This document shows, one piece after another, positions 49,885 through 58,738 of a DNA stretch of 64,000 nt (positions within the stretch are counted from its first letter, which is position 1; the number at the start of each line of letters is the position of its first letter). The notes under the pieces are model-generated. The model searched no databases. It saw nothing but the letters and a program-made list of their open reading frames with translations, and was not told where the DNA came from. Position numbers and translations under genes: made by a program. The stretch is taken from the NCBI RefSeq assembly GCF_900115395.1, contig NZ_FOWE01000002.1:434001-498000 (forward strand). The letters run 5' to 3'. The stretch is from Geodermatophilus obscurus (lineage in GTDB: Bacteria; Actinomycetota; Actinomycetes; Mycobacteriales; Geodermatophilaceae).

Positions 49885-49978
49885 CCGCTCCTGCGGTGTC
49901 GCCCGCAGTCCCGCCGCACCGCAGCACCGCAGGAGCGGAGGGCGCACCGCAGGAGCGGTGGGGGCACCGCAGGAGCGG
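49885..49978. repeat. Inverted repeat with one left arm and three tandem right arms (20-bp period)
   Basis: CCGCTCCTGCGGTG is followed by three exact copies of its reverse complement CACCGCAGGAGCGG at 49925, 49945 and 49965. The left arm can pair with any of the three. It lies between two convergent gene ends and may act as a bidirectional terminator. Confidence 0.85.
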
Positions 49979-49993
49979 CGGCCGCCGCGCGGC

Positions 49994-51073
49994 TCAGGGC
50001 AGCCGCGCCGCCAGTTCCGGCACCCGCTCGGCCACGCCGTCGGGGAAGGCGGTGAACGGCTCGGCGACCACCGCCCGCCGCGCCCCGGTGCCCGTCCACC
50101 GCCAGGTGCCGACCGCGCACCCGCCGGTGACCACGGTCGGGCGGAAGACCCCGTTGCCGCCGGGCACGATCCGGTCGGCGTGCTCCGCCGGGACGGTGCA
50201 GGTGCGGTCGGCGTAGCCGAGCACCACCTCGTCGAAGCCGGGCAGCAGGTGCAGGCCCTCGGCCTCGGCCCGGCAGGCGGCCAGCCGGTCGGGGGTCTCC
50301 GGGTCCAGGTACATCTCGGTGCCGTCGGCGTCGACGGCGGCCAGCCGGTCGCGGACCAGCGCCAGACCGGCGCGGGCGTCGCGGACCGTCGTCCCGCCCC
50401 AGCGCACCAGGTCGGCGACGGTGGCCGGGCCGTGCCCCCTGAAGTAGCGCAGCGCCAGCTCGGCCAGCGCCTCCTCGCGGGCGAGCCGGCGCGGCTCCGG
50501 GATCCACTCCTCGAGCAGGACGAACGCCTGGTCACCGGCCTCCGGGGGGCCGAGGACGAGCGTCCCGGTCTGCGACAGGTACCACAGCGTGTGGTAGCCC
50601 TTCTGACCCGCGACGTCGCAGCCGCCGTCGGCCAGGGTTGTCAGCAGTTCCCTGCGCCCGAGCCGCCGGCCGCCGCTCAGCGCTCCCACGGCGACGCCGC
50701 GGGACCGCTCGAGGTCGTCGAGGGTCAGCCCGACCACCTCCCGCCGCTTCGCCGCACCGGCGAGCGCCCGCGAGCCGAGCAGGTCGAGCATCCAGGGCAG
50801 GTCCGCGGCCGGGGTGAGGTGCAGGGTGCCGCGCATCGGCCAGGAGCGGACGACGTCGCCGCTCTCCAGCGCCGCGTCGACCCCGGCCCGCGCGCGGTCC
50901 GCCGTCCGCAGCGCCACCGACGTCAGGGCGCCCGGGAGGTCCTGCGCCTGCACGGCGAGCAGCCCCCGGACGGCGGCCGCGGCGTCGGGGAACGGCGGCC
51001 CGGCGACGCGCTGGGCGACCAGCCGCAGCAGCGCCACCTCCCGCGGCGGGACCGTCGTCGTCACGGCGCGCAT
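49994..51073 (-). CDS. Winged-helix DNA-binding domain protein (AlkZ/HTH_42 family)
   Basis: A 359-residue protein of the AlkZ-like family: LVAQRVAGPPFPDAAAAVRGLLAVQAQDLPGALTSVALR, SWPMRGTLHLTPAADLPWMLDLL, the QKGYHTLWYLSQTGTLVLGPP block, and GRPTVVTGG-like C-terminal strands. AlkZ proteins are DNA glycosylases for interstrand crosslinks; AlkZ itself relies on a QxQ motif, and AVQAQDLPG (QAQ) is present here near residue 41. Function in DNA repair is therefore plausible. Confidence 0.85.
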   Translation of the reverse strand: MRAVTTTVPPREVALLRLVAQRVAGPPFPDAAAAVRGLLAVQAQDLPGALTSVALRTADRARAGVDAALESGDVVRSWPMRGTLHLTPAADLPWMLDLLGSRALAGAAKRREVVGLTLDDLERSRGVAVGALSGGRRLGRRELLTTLADGGCDVAGQKGYHTLWYLSQTGTLVLGPPEAGDQAFVLLEEWIPEPRRLAREEALAELALRYFRGHGPATVADLVRWGGTTVRDARAGLALVRDRLAAVDADGTEMYLDPETPDRLAACRAEAEGLHLLPGFDEVVLGYADRTCTVPAEHADRIVPGGNGVFRPTVVTGGCAVGTWRWTGTGARRAVVAEPFTAFPDGVAERVPELAARLP

Positions 51074-51094
51074 GCTGCCAGCCGGGGACGACGC

Positions 51095-51733
51095 TCAGCC
51101 GTCGGCGCCCCGCGGGATGCCGAGGGTGGACAGCAGGTCCTCGTGCAGCTGCATCCACACGGTGTGGCAGGAGTCGACCTCGGGGGAGTCGACGTAGCGC
51201 CGCTGCCCGAGGTCGACCTGCGCCAGGGCGGCGGCGTAGCGCGCGCCGTAGCCGTCGAGGCGCTGCAGGCACCCGCCGAGCGGGTCGGTGAGCTGCGTCA
51301 GCTCCCGGCCCAGCGTCCCCAGCGCCCGCAGGACGCGCTCGTCCCACCGCCAGTCGGTGTGGTCGTTGGCCGCCATCGGCTCGGCCCGGGTGGGCCGCAG
51401 CTGCCAGTCGGTGCAGACGCGGGCGAAGCGCGCGTTGAGCGGCAGGAACCGCGTGTGCGCGTCGCTGACGACCGGGCGGGCGCCCGTGCGGTCGAGCTCG
51501 GCGGCCATCCGCCGCTCGTCCTCGGCGCGGCCGGCCTCGGTCAGGAACCAGCCGGAGGTGCCGGCGAAGGCGGCCGAGCCCACCCACCCGCGGGCGCCGA
51601 GGTCGAGCAGGTGGTCCTCGACGTCGTCGCGGTCGAGCCCGTAGCGGTCGGCGATGCGGCCCGTCGGGGCGAACCCGAGGACGCGGGGGGCGTGCAGGAC
51701 CAGGTCGTCGACGGCGGAGACGGCAGCGGCCAC
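51095..51733 (-). CDS. Winged-helix regulator-like protein, function unknown
   Basis: A 212-residue protein. The N-terminal 80 residues look like a winged helix (LHAPRVLGFAPTGRIADRYGLDRDDVEDHLLDLGARGWV, then GTSGWFLTEAGRAEDER). The C-terminal part is helical, with HTDWRWDERVLRALGTLGRELTQLTDPL and LARFARYAAAL-like helices. It resembles actinobacterial transcription-regulator-like proteins without assigned ligand. It follows the AlkZ-like gene on the same strand and may be its operon partner. Confidence 0.7.
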   Translation of the reverse strand: MAAAVSAVDDLVLHAPRVLGFAPTGRIADRYGLDRDDVEDHLLDLGARGWVGSAAFAGTSGWFLTEAGRAEDERRMAAELDRTGARPVVSDAHTRFLPLNARFARVCTDWQLRPTRAEPMAANDHTDWRWDERVLRALGTLGRELTQLTDPLGGCLQRLDGYGARYAAALAQVDLGQRRYVDSPEVDSCHTVWMQLHEDLLSTLGIPRGADG

Positions 51734-51749
51734 ACCGGCATCCTGCCCC

Positions 51750-52280
51750 TCACCGCAGGAGGTGCCGGTACAGCATGTCCTCGGCGTCGGGCTCGGTGGT
51801 CAGCGGCGCGAACCCCGCGGACGCCGCTGCGCGGAGGCTCGCCGTGTTGTCCGGCTCGATGCCGAGGACGAACTGCTCGACGTCGGCGGTCTCCGGCGCG
51901 GCCACCAGCGCCCGCAGCGTCGCGGCGCCCAGCCCGCGGCCCCGGCGGGACGGGGCGACGACGTAGGCCGCGCCCATCGTGCGGCGGGGGTCGGTGGACA
52001 GCACGCGCTCGGTGACCGGGTCCCACGCCGTCCAGCGGTCGTAGACGTCTCCGCCGACCTGGGCGACCACGGTGCCGTCGTCGTCCAGCGCGACGAAGGT
52101 GCACGAGCGCAGCACCCGGCGGCCGCGGAACTCCTCGCTCCAGAGCGTGCTGCGCAGCGCCAGCTCCCGGGTGGGCCAGTCGCGGCCGCCCAGCCGGCGC
52201 CGCGTCTCGGGGTCGTCGAACCACGGCAGCACCCCGGGCAGGTGCTCCGGCTCGAAGGGGACCAGCCGGACGGTGCTCAC
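51750..52280 (-). CDS. GNAT family N-acetyltransferase
   Basis: A 176-residue acetyltransferase. The acetyl-CoA-binding motif is AYVVAPSRRGRGLGAATLRALVA (RRGRGLG), followed by EQFVLGIEPDNTASLRAAASAGF, the standard N-x-x-S helix. The GTG preceding STVRLVPFEPEHLPG is the likely start; the frame opens 12 codons earlier. The substrate is unknown. Confidence 0.88.
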   Translation of the reverse strand: MSTVRLVPFEPEHLPGVLPWFDDPETRRRLGGRDWPTRELALRSTLWSEEFRGRRVLRSCTFVALDDDGTVVAQVGGDVYDRWTAWDPVTERVLSTDPRRTMGAAYVVAPSRRGRGLGAATLRALVAAPETADVEQFVLGIEPDNTASLRAAASAGFAPLTTEPDAEDMLYRHLLR

Positions 52281-52338
52281 CCGTGCCAGCCTGGCGTCGT
52301 CCGGACCGGGCCGCACCCGCGCTGGCAGACTCCCGCGC

Positions 52339-52938
52339 GTGCAGGCGGAGGACTGGGACGCGCGCTACGCCGAGCGGCAGCAGTGGTCCGGGGAGCCGAA
52401 CCCCCTGGTGGCCGACCTGGTCGGGGGCCTGCCGCCGGGCGACGCGCTCGACCTGGCGGCGGGGGAGGGGCGGCACGCGCTGTGGCTGGCCCGGCTCGGC
52501 TGGCGGGCCACGGCGGTCGACTTCTCCACGACCGGCCTCGCCCGCGGCCGGGCGCAGGAGGGTGCCGACCGCGTCACCTGGGTGACCGCCGACGTGACGC
52601 GGTGGACGGCGGAGCCGGCGTCGCAGGACCTCGTGCTGGTGGCCTACCTGCACCTGCCCGAGGAGGAGATGACGCCGCTGCTGGTCCGCGCCGTCGACTG
52701 GCTGCGCCCCGGCGGGCGGTTCCTGCTGCTCGGCCACGACGCCGACAACCTCACCCGCGGCGTCGGCGGCCCCCAGGACCCGGCCCTCCTCCACAGCGCG
52801 GACCGCCTGGCACCGGTCGCCGCGCTGCTCGACGTCGACCGGCTCGGGCAGGTGCCCCGCGAGACCCCGGCGGGCACCGCGCTGGACACCCTGCTGTGGG
52901 GACGGCGACCGGCCCCGACCGTCGGTGCCCGTCGCTAG
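52339..52938 (+). CDS. Class I SAM-dependent methyltransferase
   Basis: A 199-residue methyltransferase: AEDWDARYAERQQWSGEPN at the N-terminus (typical of the TehB/thiopurine-like branch), motif I ALDLAAGEGRHALWLARLGW, acidic residue in ATAVDFSTTGLARG, and YLHLPEEEMTPLLVRAVDWLRPGGRFLLLGHD. Substrate unknown. It is divergent from the acetyltransferase gene. Confidence 0.9.
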   Translation: MQAEDWDARYAERQQWSGEPNPLVADLVGGLPPGDALDLAAGEGRHALWLARLGWRATAVDFSTTGLARGRAQEGADRVTWVTADVTRWTAEPASQDLVLVAYLHLPEEEMTPLLVRAVDWLRPGGRFLLLGHDADNLTRGVGGPQDPALLHSADRLAPVAALLDVDRLGQVPRETPAGTALDTLLWGRRPAPTVGARR

Positions 52939-52948
52939 CGTCGCGCCC

Positions 52949-53374
52949 GTGATCGATCCCGTCGAGGAGTGGTTCGACGCGGCCGGGCCGCGGGCGGACG
53001 AGCTGCGCCGCGTCGACGCGCTGGTGCGGGAGGCGGCGCCCGGCCTGGACCGGCAGCTGGTGACCGCGGGCTCGGGGCAGGTGCTCGGGTACGGGCTCAT
53101 GCCCTACCGGCCCCGGTCGGCCAGGGAGACGACGCTGTGGCCCCTGATCGCCCTGGCCGCGCAGAAGCGGCACCTGTCGCTGTACGTGTGTGCCGTCGTC
53201 GACGGCGAGTACCTGGCCGAGGCGCGGGCCGCGCGGCTGGGCAGGGTCTCCTGCGGCAAGAGCTGCATCCGCTTCGCCGCCCTCGACCGCGTCGACGCCG
53301 GCGAGCTGGCCGCCTTGGTCCGCGACGCCGCGGCGGTCACCACGACCGGCCAGAACGGCTACTTCACGTCCTGA
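52949..53374 (+). CDS. DUF1801 domain-containing protein
   Basis: A 141-residue protein of the YdhG/DUF1801 type: VEEWFDAAGPRADELRRVDALVREAAPGLDR, QVLGYGLMPYRPRSARETTLWPLIALAAQKRHLSLYV and RVSCGKSCIRFAALDRVDAGELAALVRDA. The family is of unknown biochemical role. A GTG 24 nt upstream, overlapping the methyltransferase gene, is an alternative start. Confidence 0.82.
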   Translation: MIDPVEEWFDAAGPRADELRRVDALVREAAPGLDRQLVTAGSGQVLGYGLMPYRPRSARETTLWPLIALAAQKRHLSLYVCAVVDGEYLAEARAARLGRVSCGKSCIRFAALDRVDAGELAALVRDAAAVTTTGQNGYFTS

Positions 53375-53506
53375 CCGCATAACACCGTGTGATGTCGGGG
53401 TCGACTGTCGAGCGCCCGGGACGTTGGTCCCTGGCCCGCGGCCCCGGCGCAGGTCACGGTGGTCCCCGTCCCCCGCACCGGACAGCACGAGGAGTCCCGC
53501 GCGCCC

Positions 53507-53713
53507 ATGACGCTTCCCGCGCAGCACACTGCCGACCCCGTCGTCGAGCAGGCCGTCGCCCGGCTGGTCTCCGAGTTCGGCACCCGGCTGCGACCCCAGG
53601 TGGTGGGCAGCGTCGTCCGCTCCTCGCGCCGCGACCTCAGCGGCGTCCCCGTCACCGCGCTGCCCGAGATGGTCGAGCGGCTGGCCCGGGCCCGGCTGCA
53701 GTCGGTCGGCTGA
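53507..53713 (+). CDS. Small three-helix-bundle protein, function unknown
   Basis: A 68-residue helical protein (PVVEQAVARLVSEFGTRLRPQVVGSVVRSSRRDL, then LPEMVERLARARLQ). It resembles the short actinobacterial proteins annotated as three-helix bundle dimerisation domains. AGGAG lies 16 bp before the ATG. No operon link is clear. Confidence 0.65.
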   Translation: MTLPAQHTADPVVEQAVARLVSEFGTRLRPQVVGSVVRSSRRDLSGVPVTALPEMVERLARARLQSVG

Positions 53714-53755
53714 GCTCTTGACCTCCCGTGCACGTGAGGCGGTTGCCTCCCGTGC

Positions 53756-54739
53756 ATGCGAGCGATCCGACTGCACTCCTTCGGCGGCCCCGACCGCCTG
53801 GTCCTCGACGAGCTGCCCGACCTGACGCCGGGACCGGGGCAGGTCCGCATCGCCGTCGAGGCGGCGGGCGTCCACCTGGTCGACACGGAGCTGCGCCGCG
53901 GCGACCCCGGGCCGGTGCCGCTGCCCGCGCCGCGGCTGCCCACCGTCCCGGGCCGTGAGGTCGCCGGGGTGGTCGACGCCCTGGGCGACGGCGTCGACCC
54001 GGGCTGGCTCGGCCGCCGCGCCGTCGCCCACCTGGGCCCGGTCCCCGGGGGGTACGCCGAGCAGGCGGTCACCGCCGCCGACGGGCAGCTGTTCGCCGTC
54101 CCCGGGCACGTCCCCGCGGCGGACGCCGTCGCCGCCGTCGGCACCGGCCGGACCGCGCTGGGTGTCCTGGAGCTGGAGCCGCCGTCGGCCGACGACGTCG
54201 TCCTCGTCCCGTCGGCCGCCGGCGGGCTGGGCTGGCTGCTGGTCCAGGCGGCCCGCGAGCGCGGCGCGACCGTGGTGGCCGCGGCGCGCGGCCGGCACCG
54301 GACCGCCCGGCTGGCCGGGCTGGGCGCCGACCTGGTCGTCGACTACGGCGAGGCCGGCTGGGACGCCCGCGTCCGCGACGCCGTCGGCGGGGTGACCCTG
54401 GTCTACGACGGTGTCGGCGGGGCGGTCGGGCGGTGCGCGCTCGAGCTGCTGCGGCCCGGTGGCCGGCTGGTCCTCTTCGGCTGGTCCTCGGGCACCGTCA
54501 CCGCCCTCGACAGCGCCGACCTCGTCCGGCTGGGGATCACCGCCGGCTGGTCGCTCGGACCGCGGATGGCCGCCCTGCCCGGCGGCGTCCCGGGTCTCGC
54601 CGCACGGGCGCTGGACCGGGTGGCCTCGGGTGCCTGGCGGCCCCTGGTGACGACGTACCCGCTGGCCGAGGCGGCCCGGGCGCACGCCGACCTCGAGCAG
54701 CGGCGGGCGCTGGGCAAGGTCGTGCTGACCACCTCCTGA
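53756..54739 (+). CDS. Zinc-binding-type alcohol dehydrogenase/quinone oxidoreductase (MDR family)
   Basis: A 327-residue medium-chain reductase without structural zinc cysteines, so of the quinone oxidoreductase branch. Blocks: RAIRLHSFGGPDRLVLDELP, VAVEAAGVHLVDTELRRGD-like region, PTVPGREVAGVVDALG, the cofactor loop VLVPSAAGGLGWLLVQAARERGATVVAAARG and GVTLVYDGVGGAVGRCALELLRPGGRLVLFG. Probably reduces quinones or enones with NADPH. Confidence 0.92.
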   Translation: MRAIRLHSFGGPDRLVLDELPDLTPGPGQVRIAVEAAGVHLVDTELRRGDPGPVPLPAPRLPTVPGREVAGVVDALGDGVDPGWLGRRAVAHLGPVPGGYAEQAVTAADGQLFAVPGHVPAADAVAAVGTGRTALGVLELEPPSADDVVLVPSAAGGLGWLLVQAARERGATVVAAARGRHRTARLAGLGADLVVDYGEAGWDARVRDAVGGVTLVYDGVGGAVGRCALELLRPGGRLVLFGWSSGTVTALDSADLVRLGITAGWSLGPRMAALPGGVPGLAARALDRVASGAWRPLVTTYPLAEAARAHADLEQRRALGKVVLTTS

Positions 54740-54771
54740 AAGCGGCTTGCCCCGTCCCGGACCATGAGCGC

Positions 54772-56391
54772 GTGGGGTACGTGGACGTGAGCGGGGTCCG
54801 GCACACGCTGCCGGGCGGCCGGGTGCTGCTGGACGACGTCTCCTTCCGGATCGGCGACGGCGCCCGCGCCGCGCTGGTCGGCGAGAACGGCGCCGGCAAG
54901 ACGACGCTGCTGCGGATCGTCGCCGGGGACCTCGTGCCCGAGGCCGGCACGGTCGGCCGCAGCGGCGGCCTCGGCGTCATGCGCCAGTTCATCGGCTCGG
55001 TGCGCGACGACACCACGGTGCAGCGGTTCCTCGTCGACCTCTCGGCCCCGGCGGTGCGCGCCGCCTGGGACGCCCTCGAGGCCGCCGAGCTGAGGCTCAT
55101 GGAGACCGACGACGAGCCCGCCCAGCTGGCCTACGCCGACGCGCTGGCGCAGTGGGGCGACGTCGGCGGCTACGAGGCCGAGGTCACCTGGGACACCGTC
55201 ACCGTCGCCGCGCTCGGCGTCCCCTACGACCGGTGCAAGTACCGCGAGCTGTCGACGCTGTCGGGCGGTGAGCAGAAGCGGCTGGCGCTGGAGTCGCTGC
55301 TGCGCGGGCCCGAGCAGGTGCTGCTGCTCGACGAGCCGGACAACTACCTCGACGTCCCCGGCAAGCGGTGGCTGGAGGAGCGGCTGCTCGAGACCCGCAA
55401 GACGGTGCTGTTCGTCAGCCACGACCGCGAGCTGCTGGCCCGCGTGGCAGACCGGGTGGTGACCGTCGAGGGCGGCACGGCATGGGTGCACGGCGGCGGG
55501 TGGGGCGGCTACGCCGACGCCCGGACGGCGCGGCACGAGCGGATGGCCGAGCTGCGGCGGCGCTGGGAGGAGGAGCACGAGCGGCTGGTCGAGCTGGTGC
55601 GCACGCTGCAGCAGCAGGCGGCCAACTCCCCGGACATGGCCAGCCGGTACCGCGCGATGCAGACGCGGCTGGCGAAGTTCGAGGCCGCCGGACCGCCGCC
55701 GGACCGGCCGCCGCAGCAGCAGGTGGCGATGCGGCTGCGCGGCGGGCGCACCGGCGTCCGGGCGGTCATGGCCGAGCAGCTGGAGCTGACCGGGCTGATG
55801 CGGCCGTTCGACCTGGAGGTCTGGTACGGCGACCGGGTCTGCGTGCTGGGCGCGAACGGGGCCGGCAAGTCGCACTTCCTGCGGCTGCTGGCCGGCGGCG
55901 ACGTCCCGCACACCGGTTCCTGGCGCCTCGGCGCGCGCGTGGTTCCCGGCTCGTTCGCGCAGACGCACGCGCACCCGGAGTGGCTCGACCGCACGCCGGT
56001 CGACCTGCTGTGGCACGGCGAGCCCGGCCGGCCCGGCGTGGACCGCGGCCGGGCGATGGCGGTGCTGCGCCGCTACGGGCTCACCGACTCCGCCGACCAG
56101 CCGTTCCGGACCATGTCGGGCGGGCAGCAGGCCCGCTTCCAGGTGCTCGTGCTGGAGCTGTCCGGCGCCACGCTGCTGCTGCTCGACGAGCCCACCGACA
56201 ACCTCGACGTGCTGTCGGCCGAGGCCCTGGAGGAGGCGCTGGCCGCGTTCGACGGCACGGTGCTCGCGGTGACCCACGACCGGTGGTTCGCCCGCTCCTT
56301 CGACCGGTTCCTCGTGTTCGGCTCCGACGGGCACGTGTACGAGTCCGCCGAGCCGGTCTTCGACGAGACCCGGGTGGCCCGCGCCCGCTGA
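54772..56391 (+). CDS. ABC-F family ATPase (two ABC domains, no membrane domain)
   Basis: A 539-residue tandem ATPase. First domain: Walker A VGENGAGKTTLL, signature LSGGEQKRLALE, Walker B VLLLDEPDNYLD. Second: Walker A LGANGAGKSHFL, signature MSGGQQARFQ, Walker B LLLLDEPTDNLD. A charged linker (MAELRRRWEEEHERLVELVRTLQQQ) joins them, as in ribosome-acting ABC-F proteins. GTG start by comparison with the family. It may protect or tune the ribosome; resistance to a specific antibiotic cannot be inferred. Confidence 0.92.
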   Translation: MGYVDVSGVRHTLPGGRVLLDDVSFRIGDGARAALVGENGAGKTTLLRIVAGDLVPEAGTVGRSGGLGVMRQFIGSVRDDTTVQRFLVDLSAPAVRAAWDALEAAELRLMETDDEPAQLAYADALAQWGDVGGYEAEVTWDTVTVAALGVPYDRCKYRELSTLSGGEQKRLALESLLRGPEQVLLLDEPDNYLDVPGKRWLEERLLETRKTVLFVSHDRELLARVADRVVTVEGGTAWVHGGGWGGYADARTARHERMAELRRRWEEEHERLVELVRTLQQQAANSPDMASRYRAMQTRLAKFEAAGPPPDRPPQQQVAMRLRGGRTGVRAVMAEQLELTGLMRPFDLEVWYGDRVCVLGANGAGKSHFLRLLAGGDVPHTGSWRLGARVVPGSFAQTHAHPEWLDRTPVDLLWHGEPGRPGVDRGRAMAVLRRYGLTDSADQPFRTMSGGQQARFQVLVLELSGATLLLLDEPTDNLDVLSAEALEEALAAFDGTVLAVTHDRWFARSFDRFLVFGSDGHVYESAEPVFDETRVARAR

Positions 56392-56556
56392 CGAGCGGGA
56401 CCGGCCGGTGGAGCACACACCGTCAGCTGTGGTCGCCGTGCGTGCCGACGTGCAGGGCCGGCCGGCCGACCGGGCGCAGACGGACGGGCCGGGCTCCTGT
56501 GGCGTCCGGGCAGCCCTACGGTCCGGCCCATCCGTTCCCGCTCCGAGAGGGCGCTC

Positions 56557-56967
56557 ATGGCATCCGGACTGGCACTGCAGGACATCCACCCCACCGTCGA
56601 GCGGATGGTCAACACCGGGGACGTCGAGGGCTTCGTCGCCCTCTACGCCGCAGACGCCAGCATGGTCCTGCCCGACGGCTCGACCGTCACCGGACGCGAG
56701 GCCATCCGGGAGGTCGCGACCCAGGTCGTCGCGATGCAGGGCCGCATGACGGTCAGCACCCGCTACGTGATCGAGGCGGGCGACCTCGCCATCCTCAGCA
56801 ACGAGTGGACGCTCACCGCCGGAGGGGAGTCCCTGTCGGCCATCACGGCCGAGGTCGCCCGGCGCCAGCCGGACGGTGGGTGGCTGTACGTCATCGACAA
56901 CCCGTACGCCGGACCGGCTTCCGGCGCGGCAGCCGCCGCCCGCGAACCCGCGGCCGGCGGTGTCTGA
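56557..56967 (+). CDS. SnoaL/NTF2-like (YybH family) protein
   Basis: A 136-residue cone-shaped NTF2-fold protein: DIHPTVERMVNTGDVEGFVALYAADASMVLPDG, TVTGREAIREVATQVVAMQGR, STRYVIEAGDLAILSNEWTL and WLYVIDNPYA at the end. Such proteins bind or isomerise small hydrophobic molecules; the exact role is unknown. The alanine-rich tail is extra. AGAGGG lies upstream of the ATG. Confidence 0.85.
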   Translation: MASGLALQDIHPTVERMVNTGDVEGFVALYAADASMVLPDGSTVTGREAIREVATQVVAMQGRMTVSTRYVIEAGDLAILSNEWTLTAGGESLSAITAEVARRQPDGGWLYVIDNPYAGPASGAAAAAREPAAGGV

Positions 56968-57025
56968 CCAGGCGTCGTCCGTCAGGCTGCCTTGACAGTC
57001 AGGACGGCCTGACGGACTCTGGGGC

Positions 57026-57421
57026 ATGGACGTCGACGCACTCGAACGGCAGCACACGCTGATGAGCGCCGTCCTCCGCTACGACGAGCTGCGTGCCCGG
57101 GACTCGCTGGCCGACCCCGACGACCCGGCCGGGCCGCGACCGCTGACCCGCGGGGAGGCTCTCGAGCTGCTGGCGCTCGGCGAGGTGATCGCCCGCCGCG
57201 CGGCCCAGGGACGGCAGCTCACGGTGCGCACGGCGCGGACGACGGGGGCGTCGTGGGCGCAGATCGGCCGCGCACTCGGCGCCACCCGCCAGTCGGCGTG
57301 GGAGGCGCACAAGCGCTGGATCGACGCCCAGGTCGCCCGCCGGGGCGAGGCGGACCACATGGGCTTCGACGACGAGGAGGCGGCCGAGGCCCGCGCCCTG
57401 CTGGCCAACGACGCGGACTAG
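57026..57421 (+). CDS. Small helix-turn-helix-like protein, function unknown
   Basis: A 131-residue, mostly helical protein with a possible HTH (TTGASWAQIGRALGATRQSAWEAHKRWID) in the second half, resembling short actinobacterial DNA-binding proteins. The last 25 residues are acidic. I do not recognise a specific family. It converges with the aldolase gene. Confidence 0.6.
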   Translation: MDVDALERQHTLMSAVLRYDELRARDSLADPDDPAGPRPLTRGEALELLALGEVIARRAAQGRQLTVRTARTTGASWAQIGRALGATRQSAWEAHKRWIDAQVARRGEADHMGFDDEEAAEARALLANDAD

Positions 57422-57470
57422 TGGGGGTCCGGCCCTCGCCGTCGCCCCGGCCAGGGCACACCGCCGCGGT

Positions 57471-58676
57471 TCAGCCGAAGGCGCGGCCCTCGCCGCGGTA
57501 GGTCGGGACCGAGCCGGTGAGCGCGTCGCGGCCGAGGGTGTGCAGCACGTCGACGTGCTCGCACACCTCGCCGGCCTTGGCGTGGCGGAACCACACCCGG
57601 TCACCGACGGCCAGCCCGGCGGTGCCGGGCCCGCGCAGCGGCGTCTGCACCTCGCCGGCGCCCTCGGTGCCGAGCAGCCGCAGCCCGGCCGGGTGCACCG
57701 GGCGCGGGGAGCGGTCGGGGCCGGGCGGGCCCGACGCGATCCAGCCGCCGGCCGCCGTGGTGACGATCCCGGGCGCGGGGCGGCGGGTGACCGCGAGCGC
57801 GAACAGCAGCGCCGGCTCCCCGCGGAAGGCGCGGTACCCGTCGAACAGGGTGGGCTGGTACAGCCCGGACCCGGCCGCCAGCTCGGTCACCGACGGGTCG
57901 GCCGCGGTGCGCTCGAGGCTGCCGGTCCCACCGCCGTTGACGAACTCCAGCGGGGCCACCGCCGAGACGGCGGCCACCGCCGCCGCCCGCCGTCCGGCCA
58001 GCTCCCGCACCGACAGCGCCTGCACGCCGCGCACCGCCAGGCCGCGCAGCGGACGCCCGGGCGGGGCGTCGGGCACCCCGGCCACCTGGGCCTCGTAGGC
58101 CATGAGGCCGACGAGCGTGAAGCCCGGCCGCCCGTGCACCGCCCGGGCCAGCGCCGCCGCTCCCGCCGGGTCGTGCACCGGCGAGCGGCGGACGCCGACG
58201 TGCACCCGTCCGCCCCCGGCGCGCAGCGAGGCGTCGAGGTCGAGGCAGATCCGCACCGGCGGCCGGTGCCCGGGGGCGGCCACGGCGTCGACGACGTCGA
58301 GGTGGTCGGGGGAGTCGGCCATCAGCGTCACCCGGGCGGCCAGCGCCGGGTCGGCCACCAGGCGGCGCAGCGCGCCCCGGTCGGCGGTGGGGTAGCCGAT
58401 GACGACGTCGTCGCCGACCGGGTCGTCCCCGCCGGCCAGCCACAGCGCCTCGGGCAGCGAGTAGGCCAGCACGCCCGCGAACCCGGGCCGGGCCAGCACC
58501 CGCCGCAGCACCGCGCGGCAGCGGACGGACTTGCTCGCCACCCGCACCGGCCGTCCCCCCGCCCGGCGGGCGAGGTCGGCGGCGTTCGCGTCGAGGGCGT
58601 CGAGGTCGAGGACGGCGACCGGCGGGTCGAGCTCCGCGGTCGCGGCGTCGAGCCGGGCCCGTGCCGGATCGGTCAC
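57471..58676 (-). CDS. PLP-dependent amino acid deaminase/aldolase (alanine racemase N-terminal fold)
   Basis: A 401-residue fold-type III PLP enzyme of the D-threonine aldolase/D-serine dehydratase group. PAVLDLDALDANAADLARRAGGRPVRVASKSVRC contains the PLP lysine (ASKS), and FVNGGGTGSLE binds PLP phosphate. The C-terminal domain has the zinc-type FRHAKAGEVCEHVDVLHTLG with histidine and cysteine. It probably acts on D-hydroxy amino acids. It is divergent from the lactone oxidase gene. Confidence 0.88.
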   Translation of the reverse strand: MTDPARARLDAATAELDPPVAVLDLDALDANAADLARRAGGRPVRVASKSVRCRAVLRRVLARPGFAGVLAYSLPEALWLAGGDDPVGDDVVIGYPTADRGALRRLVADPALAARVTLMADSPDHLDVVDAVAAPGHRPPVRICLDLDASLRAGGGRVHVGVRRSPVHDPAGAAALARAVHGRPGFTLVGLMAYEAQVAGVPDAPPGRPLRGLAVRGVQALSVRELAGRRAAAVAAVSAVAPLEFVNGGGTGSLERTAADPSVTELAAGSGLYQPTLFDGYRAFRGEPALLFALAVTRRPAPGIVTTAAGGWIASGPPGPDRSPRPVHPAGLRLLGTEGAGEVQTPLRGPGTAGLAVGDRVWFRHAKAGEVCEHVDVLHTLGRDALTGSVPTYRGEGRAFG

Positions 58677-58738
58677 GGCACCGGAGCCTCCCGGCGGCGG
58701 ACCCGCGGGGCAAGCGCGGGCAGCGGCAGGATGACGCC

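Noticed and set aside
54772-56391. ABC transporter ATPase subunit
   Set aside because: Two ABC domains in one chain with a charged linker and no membrane domain or permease neighbour indicate an ABC-F protein.
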